37,655 nt of DNA from Candidatus Acidianus copahuensis. Its GTDB lineage: Archaea; Thermoproteota; Thermoprotei_A; Sulfolobales; Sulfolobaceae. Shown one piece after another: positions 8,095 through 17,124 of this stretch; position 1 is the stretch's first letter; each line of letters opens with the position of its first letter. The stretch covers positions 1-37,655 of the forward strand of contig NZ_JFZT01000014.1 in the NCBI RefSeq assembly GCF_000632495.1, in the 5' to 3' direction. The notes beneath the pieces were generated by a model that saw nothing but the letters and a program-made list of their open reading frames with translations, did no database searches and was not told the origin of the DNA. A program made the translations under genes and the position numbers.

Positions 8095-8756
8095 AACTCT
8101 CTAAATATAACTTAATAATATTAGGAAATAAATGTAAGTTCAAAAGGACGAATGACGATATATATGCGTTTATCTAAAGTGATGGGGATTATCTTTAAGC
8201 TATTCCAGTCTTGTAATAGACAAGAAGTACGTCATAGAAATAGATTATTTAACCGATGAAAAGACATGACTACATATTCAATTTCCCAAAGTCAAATTTA
8301 GTGATAAGCCATTAAAATATCCGAATAATACAAATGAAATATATAAATAAATAGTTTCATAATACGTTCCAATACTTCTTTTGCCCTATATATCTCTATA
8401 ATCCCTTGAGATGTATTGTAACGTCAGAATTAACGAAGTCTATATTGATAGAAAACTAATTTCTTATCTAAGGTCGTCAGAAAAATTAAAAGGAGAATCG
8501 TAAGGTCTTTGCATTGTTTCATAGTAACTCTAAACTAAAGATGCTATGACTAACTTCCGCAAGAAGTAAAAACTCAGTTATAATCTTTTTATAAATTTCC
8601 CCATATAGAATGTCTGGCATTTAAGTAGCGTAACTGAGTTTCTCCTCATTTCACACTAAATATTAATACTGTCGATGAAGGATTCAGACCCGATTATGAG
8701 GTTATGAAGATCTATATAAAAACAAGGAAATTAATAATAAACAGAAACTATATTCG
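8095..8756. other. Degenerate stretch with weak coding traces
   Basis: No intact gene. A plus-strand frame at about 8188-8349 reads a plausible peptide (LVIDKKYVIEIDYLTDEKT, a TGA, then LHIQFPKVKFSDKPLKYP), preceded in another frame by an ATG at about 8165; it looks like a small decayed gene of unknown family. At about 8672-8712 a plus-strand frame reads VDEGFRPDYEVMKI, faintly like the DEGxRPDT segment of thiolases. Both readings are tentative. Confidence 0.25.
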
Positions 8757-8846
8757 TTAGGCTCTCTCGATTACTATGGAGCCTCCTTGACCCCCTCCTA
8801 CACATAAAGTAGCTACCCCATAATCCTTCCCTTCTATTACCCATTC
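8757..8846 (-). pseudogene. C-terminal remnant of a thiolase
   Basis: The minus strand reads EGKDYGVATLCVGGGQGGS, then IVIERA and TAA (8759-8757). This is the conserved C-terminal signature of acetyl-CoA acetyltransferases, including the second catalytic Cys in LCVGGG. Homology stops abruptly near 8846, exactly where an acyl-CoA synthetase fragment begins on the opposite strand, so about 360 residues of thiolase are missing. It is a rearrangement breakpoint. Confidence 0.8.
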
Positions 8847-9425
8847 ATGGATAAATTTAATGTACCATTATTACAAACTTATGGTATGACAGAGGCTCTT
8901 TCAGTCACATCACAACCAATAGAGCTCAAGCATGTGCTAGGAACTGTTGGGATTCCGGAAGTTGATGTAGACGTAAAGGTTGTAGATCCGGATAACCCTG
9001 AAAAAGAGCTAGGAGTTAATGAAACTGGAGAGCTCCTAGTTAAATCTCCATGGATTATGAAGGGCTATTCTGATGAGGGAGAAAATACGAAAGTCTTTTT
9101 AAACGGTTGGCTTAGAACTGGTGACTTATTAATGATGAACGATGATGGCTTGTTTTTCTTTAAAGGTGTTAAGAAGAGGCTGATCAAATACAAGGGATAT
9201 CCGATATTCCCTAGAGACTTAGAGCTAATATTGTTAAAGCATCCAGCAGTAAAGGAGGTTTTCGTGACTGCTGAGAAAGACCCATCTGTAGGGGAGATCC
9301 CAGTAGCTTATGTAGTACCAAGAGATAATGTAAGTGAAGATGAACCGATAAAGTTCGTTAATTCAAAAGTTGCATTTTATAAGAAATTAAGAAAAATTTA
9401 CCTCGTTAAAGAAATACCCAAGTGA
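8847..9425 (+). pseudogene. AMP-forming acyl-CoA synthetase, internal fragment
   Basis: The frame starts in the middle of the family's conserved core (DKFNVPLLQTYGMTEA) and includes GWLRTGDLLMM, KRLIKYKGYPIFPRDLE and HPAVKEVFV. It then ends at VKEIPK followed by TGA, just before the usual TxSGKxxR motif with the catalytic lysine. Both the ATP-binding N-terminal two thirds and the catalytic C-terminus are therefore lost. The ATG at 8847 is a fortuitous internal Met. It abuts the thiolase remnant on the other strand, so both were truncated by the same rearrangement. Confidence 0.82.
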
Positions 9426-9639
9426 TACTACAAGATTTCTCGAATATTTTAGAGTTTAATAATATATGAGTCACTATTTAAACCTACTTAAGGAAGTTTT
9501 TAGACCTACTTCTTAATATTTATTCGATATTACATAAGTAAAAAGTGAGTATCTATTATTATGTTAATGTAATGAGTTTTTATTAAGATAACTAAGAACG
9601 ATTATTTGAATGTATCTATTGGAATTCGCTAGATTCATC

Positions 9640-10480
9640 TAAAACTAAATCACTACACATAATTCTGAAGCCTCCTACCACGTATTCCAATAAACTTCTT
9701 GGTTTTGCTCCGTCATTATAACAGCATACAATAATGAACCATTAGAATAAACGTGGATTAATCGTGAATTCTCTAGCAAAGTCTATCGTGTTTGAAGATG
9801 ACGAAAGTATTATCACAATATCCCTAAAGCTATTAGCTAATGGCTTAATCCTTAAGGTAGTATTAGTCACTACTCTACGAATTCCTTCATAATCTGTAAA
9901 GATTTAAAGTCAGATTAAATTCCTTGAGATTTAATATTATAAGTATAACTGACGTTTACTAATTCATCGTTAGGTGGTAATACCTCTAGGGAAGTTACTA
10001 ATTCTCCGATATTGCTTCAGCTGTGTGGGCCAAAGCCCTTATGTGCTATTCCCTCACAAATTGTAGCAAGATTAAAAGACTGTATATGATAATCTAACGT
10101 ATAACCTCTTTTGTTTAAACAGTTCTCTAATTCCTTAATTTTACTTTTTATGATTAGTAAGACATATCTTCTTTGTTTAATTCTATTATCTTATTTATGT
10201 TTGACAAATCCAATACTACGTTATTGTAATAATAAGAAATACCTATAACACTTAAACCATCACTATAAGGTACAAGGAGTATGTGCGCTTATTAGCCAGA
10301 TTTATTGTTTTAATTGGATCATCTATATTTTTGATTTCAGAATCGACAAAAGATATTTAGGTTCTTGAAGCAAAAGTAAATACCACCAACCTCTTTTATA
10401 GGCTTCCACATTTTCTTCTACTTTAATACTTGGTAAAGAGCTTTTAATTTCAGTTATAAAATTATGAAAGCTTCATTAAT
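9640..10480 (-). pseudogene. Shredded FAD-linked oxidase (GlcD/D-lactate dehydrogenase type)
   Basis: No open frame survives, but reading the minus strand while switching frames gives ordered family pieces. Near 10450-10340: SIKVEENVEAYKRGWWYL and QEPKYL. Near 10325-10280: DDPIKTINLANKR. Near 10280-10160: LVPYSDGLSVIG and NNVVLDLSNINKIIELN. Near 10150-10020: LENCLNKRGYTLDYHIQSF and GIAHKGFGPHS. Near 10020-9955: SNIGELVTSLEVLPPNDE. Near 9895-9770: EGIRRVVTNTTLRIKPL and SFRDIVIIL. This is the PCMH-type FAD-binding domain order. At least four frame changes and several stops make it a clear pseudogene. Family members oxidise 2-hydroxy acids, fitting a catabolic cluster. Confidence 0.75.
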
Positions 10481-10601
10481 GAGAATGTAACATTAGGGAA
10501 TTTAAGTGAGGGTACCACGTCCTATTATCATGGGGTGGATTCATAAAAAAGAAGAAGTTGGATAAGTAAACAAAACTTCTAAATCTCAAGCATAGCGTAC
10601 T

Positions 10602-10955
10602 CTATTTAACTTTTTCAGCCAATAGTTTATACTTATCCCCCACCTTTATTGAACTCATCATAACTTCATCACCTATCTCGACATCGCTCTTAAAGTTACA
10701 GTAAACTCTGAACCCCTCAGTAAGTTCAACTATCCCATAGATTCCTATTACCTCATTTTTCCTAAACACTTTGGTTGACGCATACACCTTACCTCTCCCC
10801 GTGCTTACCAATATCTCTAGTTTACTGGAATTACACTTTGGACAGAGATGCCTAGGATAGAAGAATACATAACCACAATCTTCACACCTGATATATGGAA
10901 TGTTACCCTTAGATAGGACTTCCTCATACTTTGAATAAATCTCTGATAACTTCAC
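10602..10955 (-). CDS. DUF35 zinc-ribbon/OB-fold partner of a thiolase-like protein
   Basis: This 117-residue protein begins with a helix followed by a rubredoxin-like zinc ribbon, CEDCG and CPKC near residues 24-41, and continues as an OB-fold (GRGKVYASTKVF through GDEVMM). DUF35 proteins bind thiolase-superfamily enzymes and hold the CoA substrate; in archaea they accompany acetoacetyl-CoA thiolase/HMG-CoA synthase, and in steroid-degrading bacteria the Ltp2-type aldolases. Its start overlaps the upstream thiolase-like gene by 4 bases (ATGA), so the two are translationally coupled and probably form one complex. It is the last gene of a four-gene operon. Confidence 0.88.
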   Translation of the reverse strand: MKLSEIYSKYEEVLSKGNIPYIRCEDCGYVFFYPRHLCPKCNSSKLEILVSTGRGKVYASTKVFRKNEVIGIYGIVELTEGFRVYCNFKSDVEIGDEVMMSSIKVGDKYKLLAEKVK

Positions 10956-12109
10956 TTCTTCTCACCTAAGACAAGGGTCACTGAGTGTGACCTGTTCCAC
11001 CCACCTATACCGTTCAAGAAAACCACATTTACATCGTTCACTTGGTGCCCCTTAGCCATGTAATTTAACTGCAGTAACGCTTCCTCTAGTATTACCCCAC
11101 CACTCATATAAGCTGGCTGACCCACGTTTAAACTCCCTCCCCCCGTATTTATGGGCAAATTACCCTTGTATGAGGTATCGTTCTCTTCAAAGAAAAGACC
11201 CCCTTTACCCTTCTCAATAAGACCAATGTCTTCAACTTGCAACATAACAGTTATTGTGAAAGAGTCGTATAACTGGAAGGCATCCACTTTGGACAAGTTG
11301 AAGTTTGCCCTTTTTGAGCTTTCAATTGCTGGAGTGTACACTATATCATTAAGTTCAGCAGGTATCTCGGGCCAGTGAGCCTCCCCATAGGCTAAGACAT
11401 CTAAGTCCCTTAACTGGCTCTGTCTCTTACTAACTATGAAGGCATGGAAACCGTCCACCGGGTAGACAGCCTCTAACAGATGTAAAGGTTCTGATATAAT
11501 TGGGGATTTGAGAACCTCTTCAACAGTTAGTGGGTCTCTATATAGAGCCCTTTCGTTGTTCATGGCATTAAACCTCTGTTTCACAGCAATTAAAGCCCTT
11601 TGCTCATCGGTGCTTTTGAAAACCTTCTTGTGCCTATTTGCAACTAACGCATAATCTGATATGGGGTTCATCTCATCAAGTCCTCTGAAGAACTTGTCGA
11701 ATGGAGTCAAGCTTATCCCAGAATGTAATTTATCCATACTATCCACTGTAACCCCTCTTAGTCTGATCTCTGAACCCTTTCCACCAATGATACACAGTAC
11801 GTTTTCGGCTTCGTTTGCCCTAATAGCCTTATATGCCCTATATAACATTGCTAGGGCAGACGCACCACCGTAATCGGACACTTCAGCGAACTTAGGTCTG
11901 ATACCTAGGTATTGGGAGACTTGGTTTGTAAAGAAGTGGGGATAAGCTAACCCGTCAAAGACACCGGGTAAGTAGGTGATGAAGAGCCCGTCAATTTCCT
12001 CTTTCTTCATCTTAGCCATATCTAAAGCTGAGGACACAACGTCAGCCATTAGCTCAAAAGCTGAACCCTCGTATTTCTTGTAAATTGCACTTGCAAAGCC
12101 CGAAATCAT
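10952..12109 (-). CDS. Thiolase-fold protein lacking the catalytic Cys/His residues (SCP2/Ltp-like)
   Basis: This 385-residue protein follows the thiolase fold, with closest resemblance to the SCP2-thiolase/lipid-transfer branch (QLYDSFTITVMLQVEDIG). All three classical catalytic positions are changed: the nucleophilic-Cys region reads EVSDYGGASAL, the GHP motif reads VGQPAYMSGG, and the C-terminal CxGGG reads NGIGGWN. It therefore should not act as an ordinary thiolase. In Ltp2-DUF35 complexes a similar loss accompanies retro-aldol C-C cleavage of hydroxyacyl-CoAs, which would fit the coupled DUF35 gene and the neighbouring acyl-CoA synthetase and SDR. That activity is inference. Confidence 0.82.
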   Translation of the reverse strand: MISGFASAIYKKYEGSAFELMADVVSSALDMAKMKKEEIDGLFITYLPGVFDGLAYPHFFTNQVSQYLGIRPKFAEVSDYGGASALAMLYRAYKAIRANEAENVLCIIGGKGSEIRLRGVTVDSMDKLHSGISLTPFDKFFRGLDEMNPISDYALVANRHKKVFKSTDEQRALIAVKQRFNAMNNERALYRDPLTVEEVLKSPIISEPLHLLEAVYPVDGFHAFIVSKRQSQLRDLDVLAYGEAHWPEIPAELNDIVYTPAIESSKRANFNLSKVDAFQLYDSFTITVMLQVEDIGLIEKGKGGLFFEENDTSYKGNLPINTGGGSLNVGQPAYMSGGVILEEALLQLNYMAKGHQVNDVNVVFLNGIGGWNRSHSVTLVLGEKK

Positions 12110-13662
12110 TTCTTAAAAGCCCTCCTCATTATCTTTCCCGAAGCTGTTTTTGGAACTTCCTTCACGAACTCTATTACCCTAGGCACTTTATATGCAGCTA
12201 AGTTCTCCCTGCAGAACTTCTCAATATCCTTTTTCAGATCCTCCGAAGGAGTGTAACCGTCCTTTAATGTTATATAAGCGGCAACTGTTTCACCCCTATA
12301 TGGATCTAACAAACTCACCACTGCAACCTCTTTCACAGATGGATGCCTATAAAGTACTTCTTCAACCTCTCTAGGGTATATCTTGTAACCAGATGCGTTT
12401 ATCAAATCCTTCTTCCTATCTATAATGTAAACCCAACCATTAATAATCTTAGCCACATCACCAGTAAACAGCCAACCGTTCACGATACTCTTAGCAGTAG
12501 CCTCAGGCTTATTCCAATAAGAGTCTATGACTTGAGGTCCTTTCACCAAGATCTCACCCACTTCTGCCTCCTTGGTAGGGTCATCCACGTCAATGACCTT
12601 AACTTGAGTGTAGTAGACTGGAACCCCGGCACTCACTGTGTTTGTCTCCTTATCTATCGGAAGCTCACCATCATAGGGATAGGGCCATAAGGTAGCGGGA
12701 GAAGTAGTCTCCGTTAGCCCCCACGCCTCATAGATCCACTGTCCAGTTTTCCTCTTCCATTCCAGCTCTAAGGCTAATGGTATAAACATACCACCTGCAG
12801 ACCACAACCTCATGCTCCTTATATTATACTTATCCACGTGTTCCAACATCGCGATATAAGCTGTGGCTGTAAACATTGTGATGGTTGTTTTCTTGTCTTG
12901 TACAGCCCTCAACGCGAGCTCCGGGTCAAACCGGTATGACATATATATTGAGGCCCCAGACATGACTGGAGTCGTTATATCGAATATGAACCCAGTTATG
13001 TGGAAAAACGGGGCTATTCCGAGAGCCTTATCCTCTGGACTCACCTTAAACCACTCCTTGTATATCCAAGAACTAGCATAAATGTTCTTGTGCCTTATTA
13101 CCGGACCCTTCGGGTCTCCAGTCGTGCCAGAAGTGTACATTAGGAGGGCTACATCATCGGGGCTAACTCTCTCGTCTGGAAAGTAGCTCCTACCATTTAA
13201 GTATAGCTCCTCATTACACTCTTTGACGTTCCACCTTATACTGTACTCCTTGGGAACCTCGTGAAATGTGTTAGCGTTAGTCCTAAAGACCTTAGCCTCA
13301 TACCCTAGGTCATCCATAGCCCTTCTTACGTTATCATATGTCTCACACAGTGTGACGATCACCCTAGGACTAGCGTCCTTCAAATAATATCCTATCTCCC
13401 TAGGCGTGTACATGGGGTTTAACGTAACTACTATACCTCCAAGCTTCCAAATTGCGTACATTAATAGGGGGAACTGGGGAACGTTTTGGAGTGAAAGGGC
13501 TACCCTATCCCCCTTTTCCACATAAGGGGAAAGCTGAGCTGCGAGACCATTGACAATCTTCTCCATCTCCCCATAGGTTACCTTCCAGTCGAAATACTCT
13601 AGGGCTAGTTTGTCCTTAAACTTGTTCACAGTCTCGTTGAAAACTAGGTTCTGGGGAATCAC
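12106..13662 (-). CDS. AMP-forming acyl-CoA synthetase (medium/long-chain fatty acid-CoA ligase type)
   Basis: A complete 518-residue ANL-superfamily enzyme. The P-loop-like A3 motif (YTSGTTGDPKG) lies near residue 178, the aromatic acyl/adenylate motif as YEAWGLTETTS, the hinge-side GWLFTGD followed by DRKKDLI, and the C-terminal KTASGKIMRR containing the catalytic lysine. It activates a carboxylic acid to acyl-AMP and then acyl-CoA. It overlaps the SDR upstream and the thiolase-like gene downstream by 4 bases each. Its GC content looks higher than in the flanking decayed regions. The substrate is not deducible, but it should feed the SDR/thiolase-like module. Confidence 0.9.
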   Translation of the reverse strand: MIPQNLVFNETVNKFKDKLALEYFDWKVTYGEMEKIVNGLAAQLSPYVEKGDRVALSLQNVPQFPLLMYAIWKLGGIVVTLNPMYTPREIGYYLKDASPRVIVTLCETYDNVRRAMDDLGYEAKVFRTNANTFHEVPKEYSIRWNVKECNEELYLNGRSYFPDERVSPDDVALLMYTSGTTGDPKGPVIRHKNIYASSWIYKEWFKVSPEDKALGIAPFFHITGFIFDITTPVMSGASIYMSYRFDPELALRAVQDKKTTITMFTATAYIAMLEHVDKYNIRSMRLWSAGGMFIPLALELEWKRKTGQWIYEAWGLTETTSPATLWPYPYDGELPIDKETNTVSAGVPVYYTQVKVIDVDDPTKEAEVGEILVKGPQVIDSYWNKPEATAKSIVNGWLFTGDVAKIINGWVYIIDRKKDLINASGYKIYPREVEEVLYRHPSVKEVAVVSLLDPYRGETVAAYITLKDGYTPSEDLKKDIEKFCRENLAAYKVPRVIEFVKEVPKTASGKIMRRAFKK

Positions 13663-14423
13663 ATTATCAGTCCTCCAGAGACATTTATCACCTCACCAGT
13701 TATATATGAGGCTTCCTCTGATGCCAAAAAGGCTATCAAGTTAGCTATATCCTCGGGTTTACCTATCCTACCCATAGGTATCCTAGAGATGAACATCTGC
13801 CTTACCTTCTCTGGAACAGCCCTAGTCATTGGTGTGTCAATAAAACCGGGACATACGGCATTAACGGTGATATTATATCTTGCCAGCTCCTTAGCCAACG
13901 TCTTGGTAAAGCCTATAACACCTGCCTTCGCTGCAGCATAGTTTGCTTGTCCAACGTTGCCTAACCAGCTCATGGAAGATATATTAATTATTCTGCCGTA
14001 ATTCCTCTTTATCATACCGTCGACAACTTGTTTGGATAAGTTAAAAACGCTGTATAGGTCCACTTTTATCACTTCGTCCCACTGTTCATACGTCATCTTT
14101 GTGAATAAGGCATCTCTATTAATCCCAGCGTTGTTAACTAATATGTCCACATAGTCCACGCCTATGGCTGTGACCCCCTTCTGATAGAATTCCTTAGATG
14201 ACTCAAAGTCAGCCACATTGACGAAAAGACCAACAGCCTTGACCCCATAAGCCTTACTGATCTCTTCAGCCACCTTTTTAACTTCCTCCACTCTAATGTC
14301 ACCTAGTATAAGGTTAGCCCCAAGACTTGCGAGCCTGTGGGCAATCGCTAAACCTATTCCACTTGCAGACCCAGTAACAATAGCATATCTATTTGAAAGG
14401 TCTCCGAACTTTTTATTTTCCAT
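13659..14423 (-). CDS. Short-chain dehydrogenase/reductase (3-hydroxyacyl-CoA dehydrogenase/3-oxoacyl reductase type)
   Basis: Classical SDR of about 254 residues: TGSASGIG nucleotide loop, GDIR with the acidic residue that normally selects NAD(H) over NADP(H), NNAG, catalytic Ser in SSMSWLG and YAAAK (Tyr-x3-Lys), then PGFIDTPM and GEVINVSGG. It probably interconverts 3-hydroxyacyl- and 3-oxoacyl-CoA. ATG 14423 is preferred because GGTGG sits 5 bases upstream; an in-frame GTG at 14432 falls inside that sequence. It is the first gene of a minus-strand operon of four genes overlapping by 4 bases each, divergent from the permease at 14684. Confidence 0.88.
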   Translation of the reverse strand: MENKKFGDLSNRYAIVTGSASGIGLAIAHRLASLGANLILGDIRVEEVKKVAEEISKAYGVKAVGLFVNVADFESSKEFYQKGVTAIGVDYVDILVNNAGINRDALFTKMTYEQWDEVIKVDLYSVFNLSKQVVDGMIKRNYGRIINISSMSWLGNVGQANYAAAKAGVIGFTKTLAKELARYNITVNAVCPGFIDTPMTRAVPEKVRQMFISRIPMGRIGKPEDIANLIAFLASEEASYITGEVINVSGGLIM

Positions 14424-14683
14424 AATAACCACCAGTCCTATTCATAAAATAAGTTTTCACCAAATTTTAATTTGATGTATGGACTCTCTTTAATAATAGC
14501 TATGCATAATTGATGTCCCATCTCCATTTTCCCAAGTTAACTCTTAAGCCCTAGCATTAATAGTGGACTCTTTACAAGTAAAACGGATAACGGACTTTTC
14601 ACTGATATACACTTACTAGAGGTTTTTAGGTAAAAGTAAAATAATGAAGATAAATAAATGTAAACCTAAATACTATTTTGATT

Positions 14684-16081
14684 ATGACTGGAAAGGAGGA
14701 ACAGAAAAAGGAACAAAGTGAAGAAGTGTATATGAAAGGTACGGGTTTCGAGGTAATAGGTGTTAGACCTATACCAAGAAAAGCTAGGTACATGAGCCCG
14801 GGTAAGATCTTTATTTTCTGGGCAATGGCTAGCGCATCAGCGACTACTCCCCTTATAGGTTACCTACTCCAGAACTTAGGACTCTACAACTTAATAATAG
14901 CGTTTACCATATCACTGTTAATAGGGCTCCTCCCAGCTGGTTTATTCTCTGGGATGGGTAGGCAATTCCCGGTTCCTGCTTTAATTGTTTCTAGGAAAAC
15001 TTATGGTTATTTAGCTTCCAACGCACTGTCAGCACTCTACACTGTGGTTAACGTGGGCTGGTTTGGACTCAACGACGCAACAGGTGGTCTTATAGTCGCG
15101 TCATTAACTCACACCGATCCAGTGATATGGTTCATATTATTTGGTATAATTCAAATAGTGCTCGTCCTTTATGGGGCTAAGTTGCTAGAGTACTTTTACA
15201 GATACACAGCTGCTCTATTAATTGTGTGCTATGCTATACTGACATACTTCCTTTTCACATACTTCCCTATCAATTGGGATCGTATTCTATCCCCATCTGG
15301 AGACGTTAATTGGGGTCTGTCTGTTGGCTTAGTGCTCTCCTTCTCTATATTGGCATGGACTTACAAAATTTCCACTGCCACTAGGTTCGCCAAACCACAA
15401 GACACTGACAAGAGCCTCTTATACCTTATTTCAGCCCCTCTTGGGATTATGGTACCAGTGTATTTAATGGGAATATTAGGTCTATTCTCACAGACTATGG
15501 CTGGAAACTGGAACCTACCCGCAGTTACGTTTCCTGTCTCAGGCACTATCATAGGTGTAATTATAGCTATGGCCTCCATCGGTGCCTCACTAGCAATACT
15601 CCATACCAATGCCATGAACCTATACCCTGCTGTAGCTGACCTTCTAACTGCCCTACAGTCTGCTTTCAAAAGTAAAAATAACGAAAAGATGGCTCAACCA
15701 ATATCTACTATCATACTGGGACTTGCTGGAGCTATCGCAGCTTCACTGGGTATACTTCAAAACGCTGTCAACTTCTTACTCTTTGTAGGTGATGTGATAT
15801 TTCCATACACGTTTATATTACTTATAGACTGGTATGTTAGGTTATGGCCTAGTATGAGGAGTGGAAAATTAACTGAGGAAAACTTTTACTCCTTTAGGAA
15901 AACTGTGCAAGACAACTTAAACGTTTATGCAGTAATAGCTACAGTAATTGGTACCGTCCTTAACGTTGTTAACATATCAGCACTAAACCCACTGTTTTCC
16001 TACTTCCCACAAGAGCTTTTCGGTTCACTTATAGGGGCTCTATTATACTATGTTTTCTTGAGGACGAAAGTGGTGAAATAA
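14684..16081 (+). CDS. NCS1-family nucleobase:cation symporter (cytosine/purine permease type)
   Basis: About 465 residues with roughly twelve hydrophobic segments, starting after a charged N-terminus. The NCS1 pattern is recognisable in PGKIFIFWAMASASATTPL, a long GRQFPVPALIVSRKTYG region, the NVGWFGLNDATGG segment and a central LAWTYKISTATRFAKP. Such permeases import purines, pyrimidines or related compounds with H+ or Na+. ATG 14684 is preferred over the TTG at 14678. The stop overlaps the next start as TAATG, coupling it to a nucleoside hydrolase; together they look like a nucleoside/nucleobase salvage unit. Exact substrate unknown. Confidence 0.85.
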   Translation: MTGKEEQKKEQSEEVYMKGTGFEVIGVRPIPRKARYMSPGKIFIFWAMASASATTPLIGYLLQNLGLYNLIIAFTISLLIGLLPAGLFSGMGRQFPVPALIVSRKTYGYLASNALSALYTVVNVGWFGLNDATGGLIVASLTHTDPVIWFILFGIIQIVLVLYGAKLLEYFYRYTAALLIVCYAILTYFLFTYFPINWDRILSPSGDVNWGLSVGLVLSFSILAWTYKISTATRFAKPQDTDKSLLYLISAPLGIMVPVYLMGILGLFSQTMAGNWNLPAVTFPVSGTIIGVIIAMASIGASLAILHTNAMNLYPAVADLLTALQSAFKSKNNEKMAQPISTIILGLAGAIAASLGILQNAVNFLLFVGDVIFPYTFILLIDWYVRLWPSMRSGKLTEENFYSFRKTVQDNLNVYAVIATVIGTVLNVVNISALNPLFSYFPQELFGSLIGALLYYVFLRTKVVK

Positions 16082-17040
16082 TGTCAAGGCACTTTATAAT
16101 AGATTGTGACACTGCAGAGGACGACGTGTTAAGTCTAATATCCTTATTGGCACACGGCATAAGCGTCCACGCACTCACAGTGGTTGAGGGAAACATAGAG
16201 TACGAAAATGAGATGAAGGGTGCTTTATGGGCTTTAGAATACCTAAGGGAAAACGGTGTACAAATTGGAGACTTAAAGGTTTACCCTGGTGCTAGAAGAC
16301 TACTGTCTAAGGACTTCAGAACCGCTGAGTTCGTCCACGGGGAGACGGGTTTAGGGGAAATTGAGGTCAATGTTAAGGACTATAGTCTCTTAGCAAAAGA
16401 GGACGCATCATCCGAAATCATTAGGCTCAGCAAAGAGTATGAGGGCTCCTTAGAGTTCCTAGCCATTTCTCCCCTCACAAACTTAGCCTTAGCCTATTTA
16501 AGAGACCCAGAAATAACTAAAAGAATTAAGACAGTTTATATAATGGGAGGCACAATCTACGCCAGAGGAAACATAACTCCAGTAGCAGAGTTTAACTTTT
16601 GGGTTGACCCAGACGCTGCTAAACTCGTGTTAAATGCGGGGTTTAACATTGTTATGGTGCCTTGGGAGGTTGCCGTAAATAACGCAATCGACATGGTTTC
16701 CTTCATGAAATTAACGTCTTTGAAGACAAAACTCTCGTCCCTTTACGCAAAAATGTATTCTCATTATAGAAAGGCTTCAATGAACATGCAGAGGATGAGG
16801 GGAAACCCCCACCCAGACGTAATAACCACAGCAATCGCAATAGACCCTAGTATTGCTAAAGTGATCAAGGAGGAGAACGTTGATGTAGAGACTTGTGACT
16901 GTCAGAGTAGAGGGTTGACAATAATCGATTACATAGACCCTGGTCACGTGATCACAAAAAAGCCTAACGCTAAGATCGTCTATGACATAGATTATGAAAA
17001 ATTCGTCCAATTCTTGACCAAAGTATTAACTTGGTTTTAA
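16081..17040 (+). CDS. Inosine/uridine-preferring nucleoside hydrolase family enzyme
   Basis: This 319-residue protein begins with the Ca2+-binding aspartate cluster of the family in the form DCDTAEDD (residues about 8-15; DTDPGxDD in many homologues). It continues with EFVHGETGLG, the ISPLTNLALAYL stretch, MGGTIYARGNITPVAEFNFWVDPDAA, and an Asp in NPHPDVITTAIAID. These enzymes split nucleosides into base and ribose. Coupled by TAATG to the upstream NCS1 permease, it would process imported nucleosides. The gene is intact. Confidence 0.88.
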   Translation: MSRHFIIDCDTAEDDVLSLISLLAHGISVHALTVVEGNIEYENEMKGALWALEYLRENGVQIGDLKVYPGARRLLSKDFRTAEFVHGETGLGEIEVNVKDYSLLAKEDASSEIIRLSKEYEGSLEFLAISPLTNLALAYLRDPEITKRIKTVYIMGGTIYARGNITPVAEFNFWVDPDAAKLVLNAGFNIVMVPWEVAVNNAIDMVSFMKLTSLKTKLSSLYAKMYSHYRKASMNMQRMRGNPHPDVITTAIAIDPSIAKVIKEENVDVETCDCQSRGLTIIDYIDPGHVITKKPNAKIVYDIDYEKFVQFLTKVLTWF

Positions 17041-17124
17041 TAAGATACTAACGAGATGAACCAAGGGTTAAAGGATAAAGCCAAGGCGTGGTGTGTCACG
17101 TAACGCATATCAATTTCAAACATC

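Noticed and set aside
10952..12109. Ordinary acetyl-CoA acetyltransferase or HMG-CoA synthase
   Set aside because: The nucleophilic Cys, the GHP His and the C-terminal Cys are all replaced.
12192..13081. Plus-strand ORFs inside the acyl-CoA synthetase gene
   Set aside because: Antisense shadows of a clearly conserved gene, with no family resemblance.
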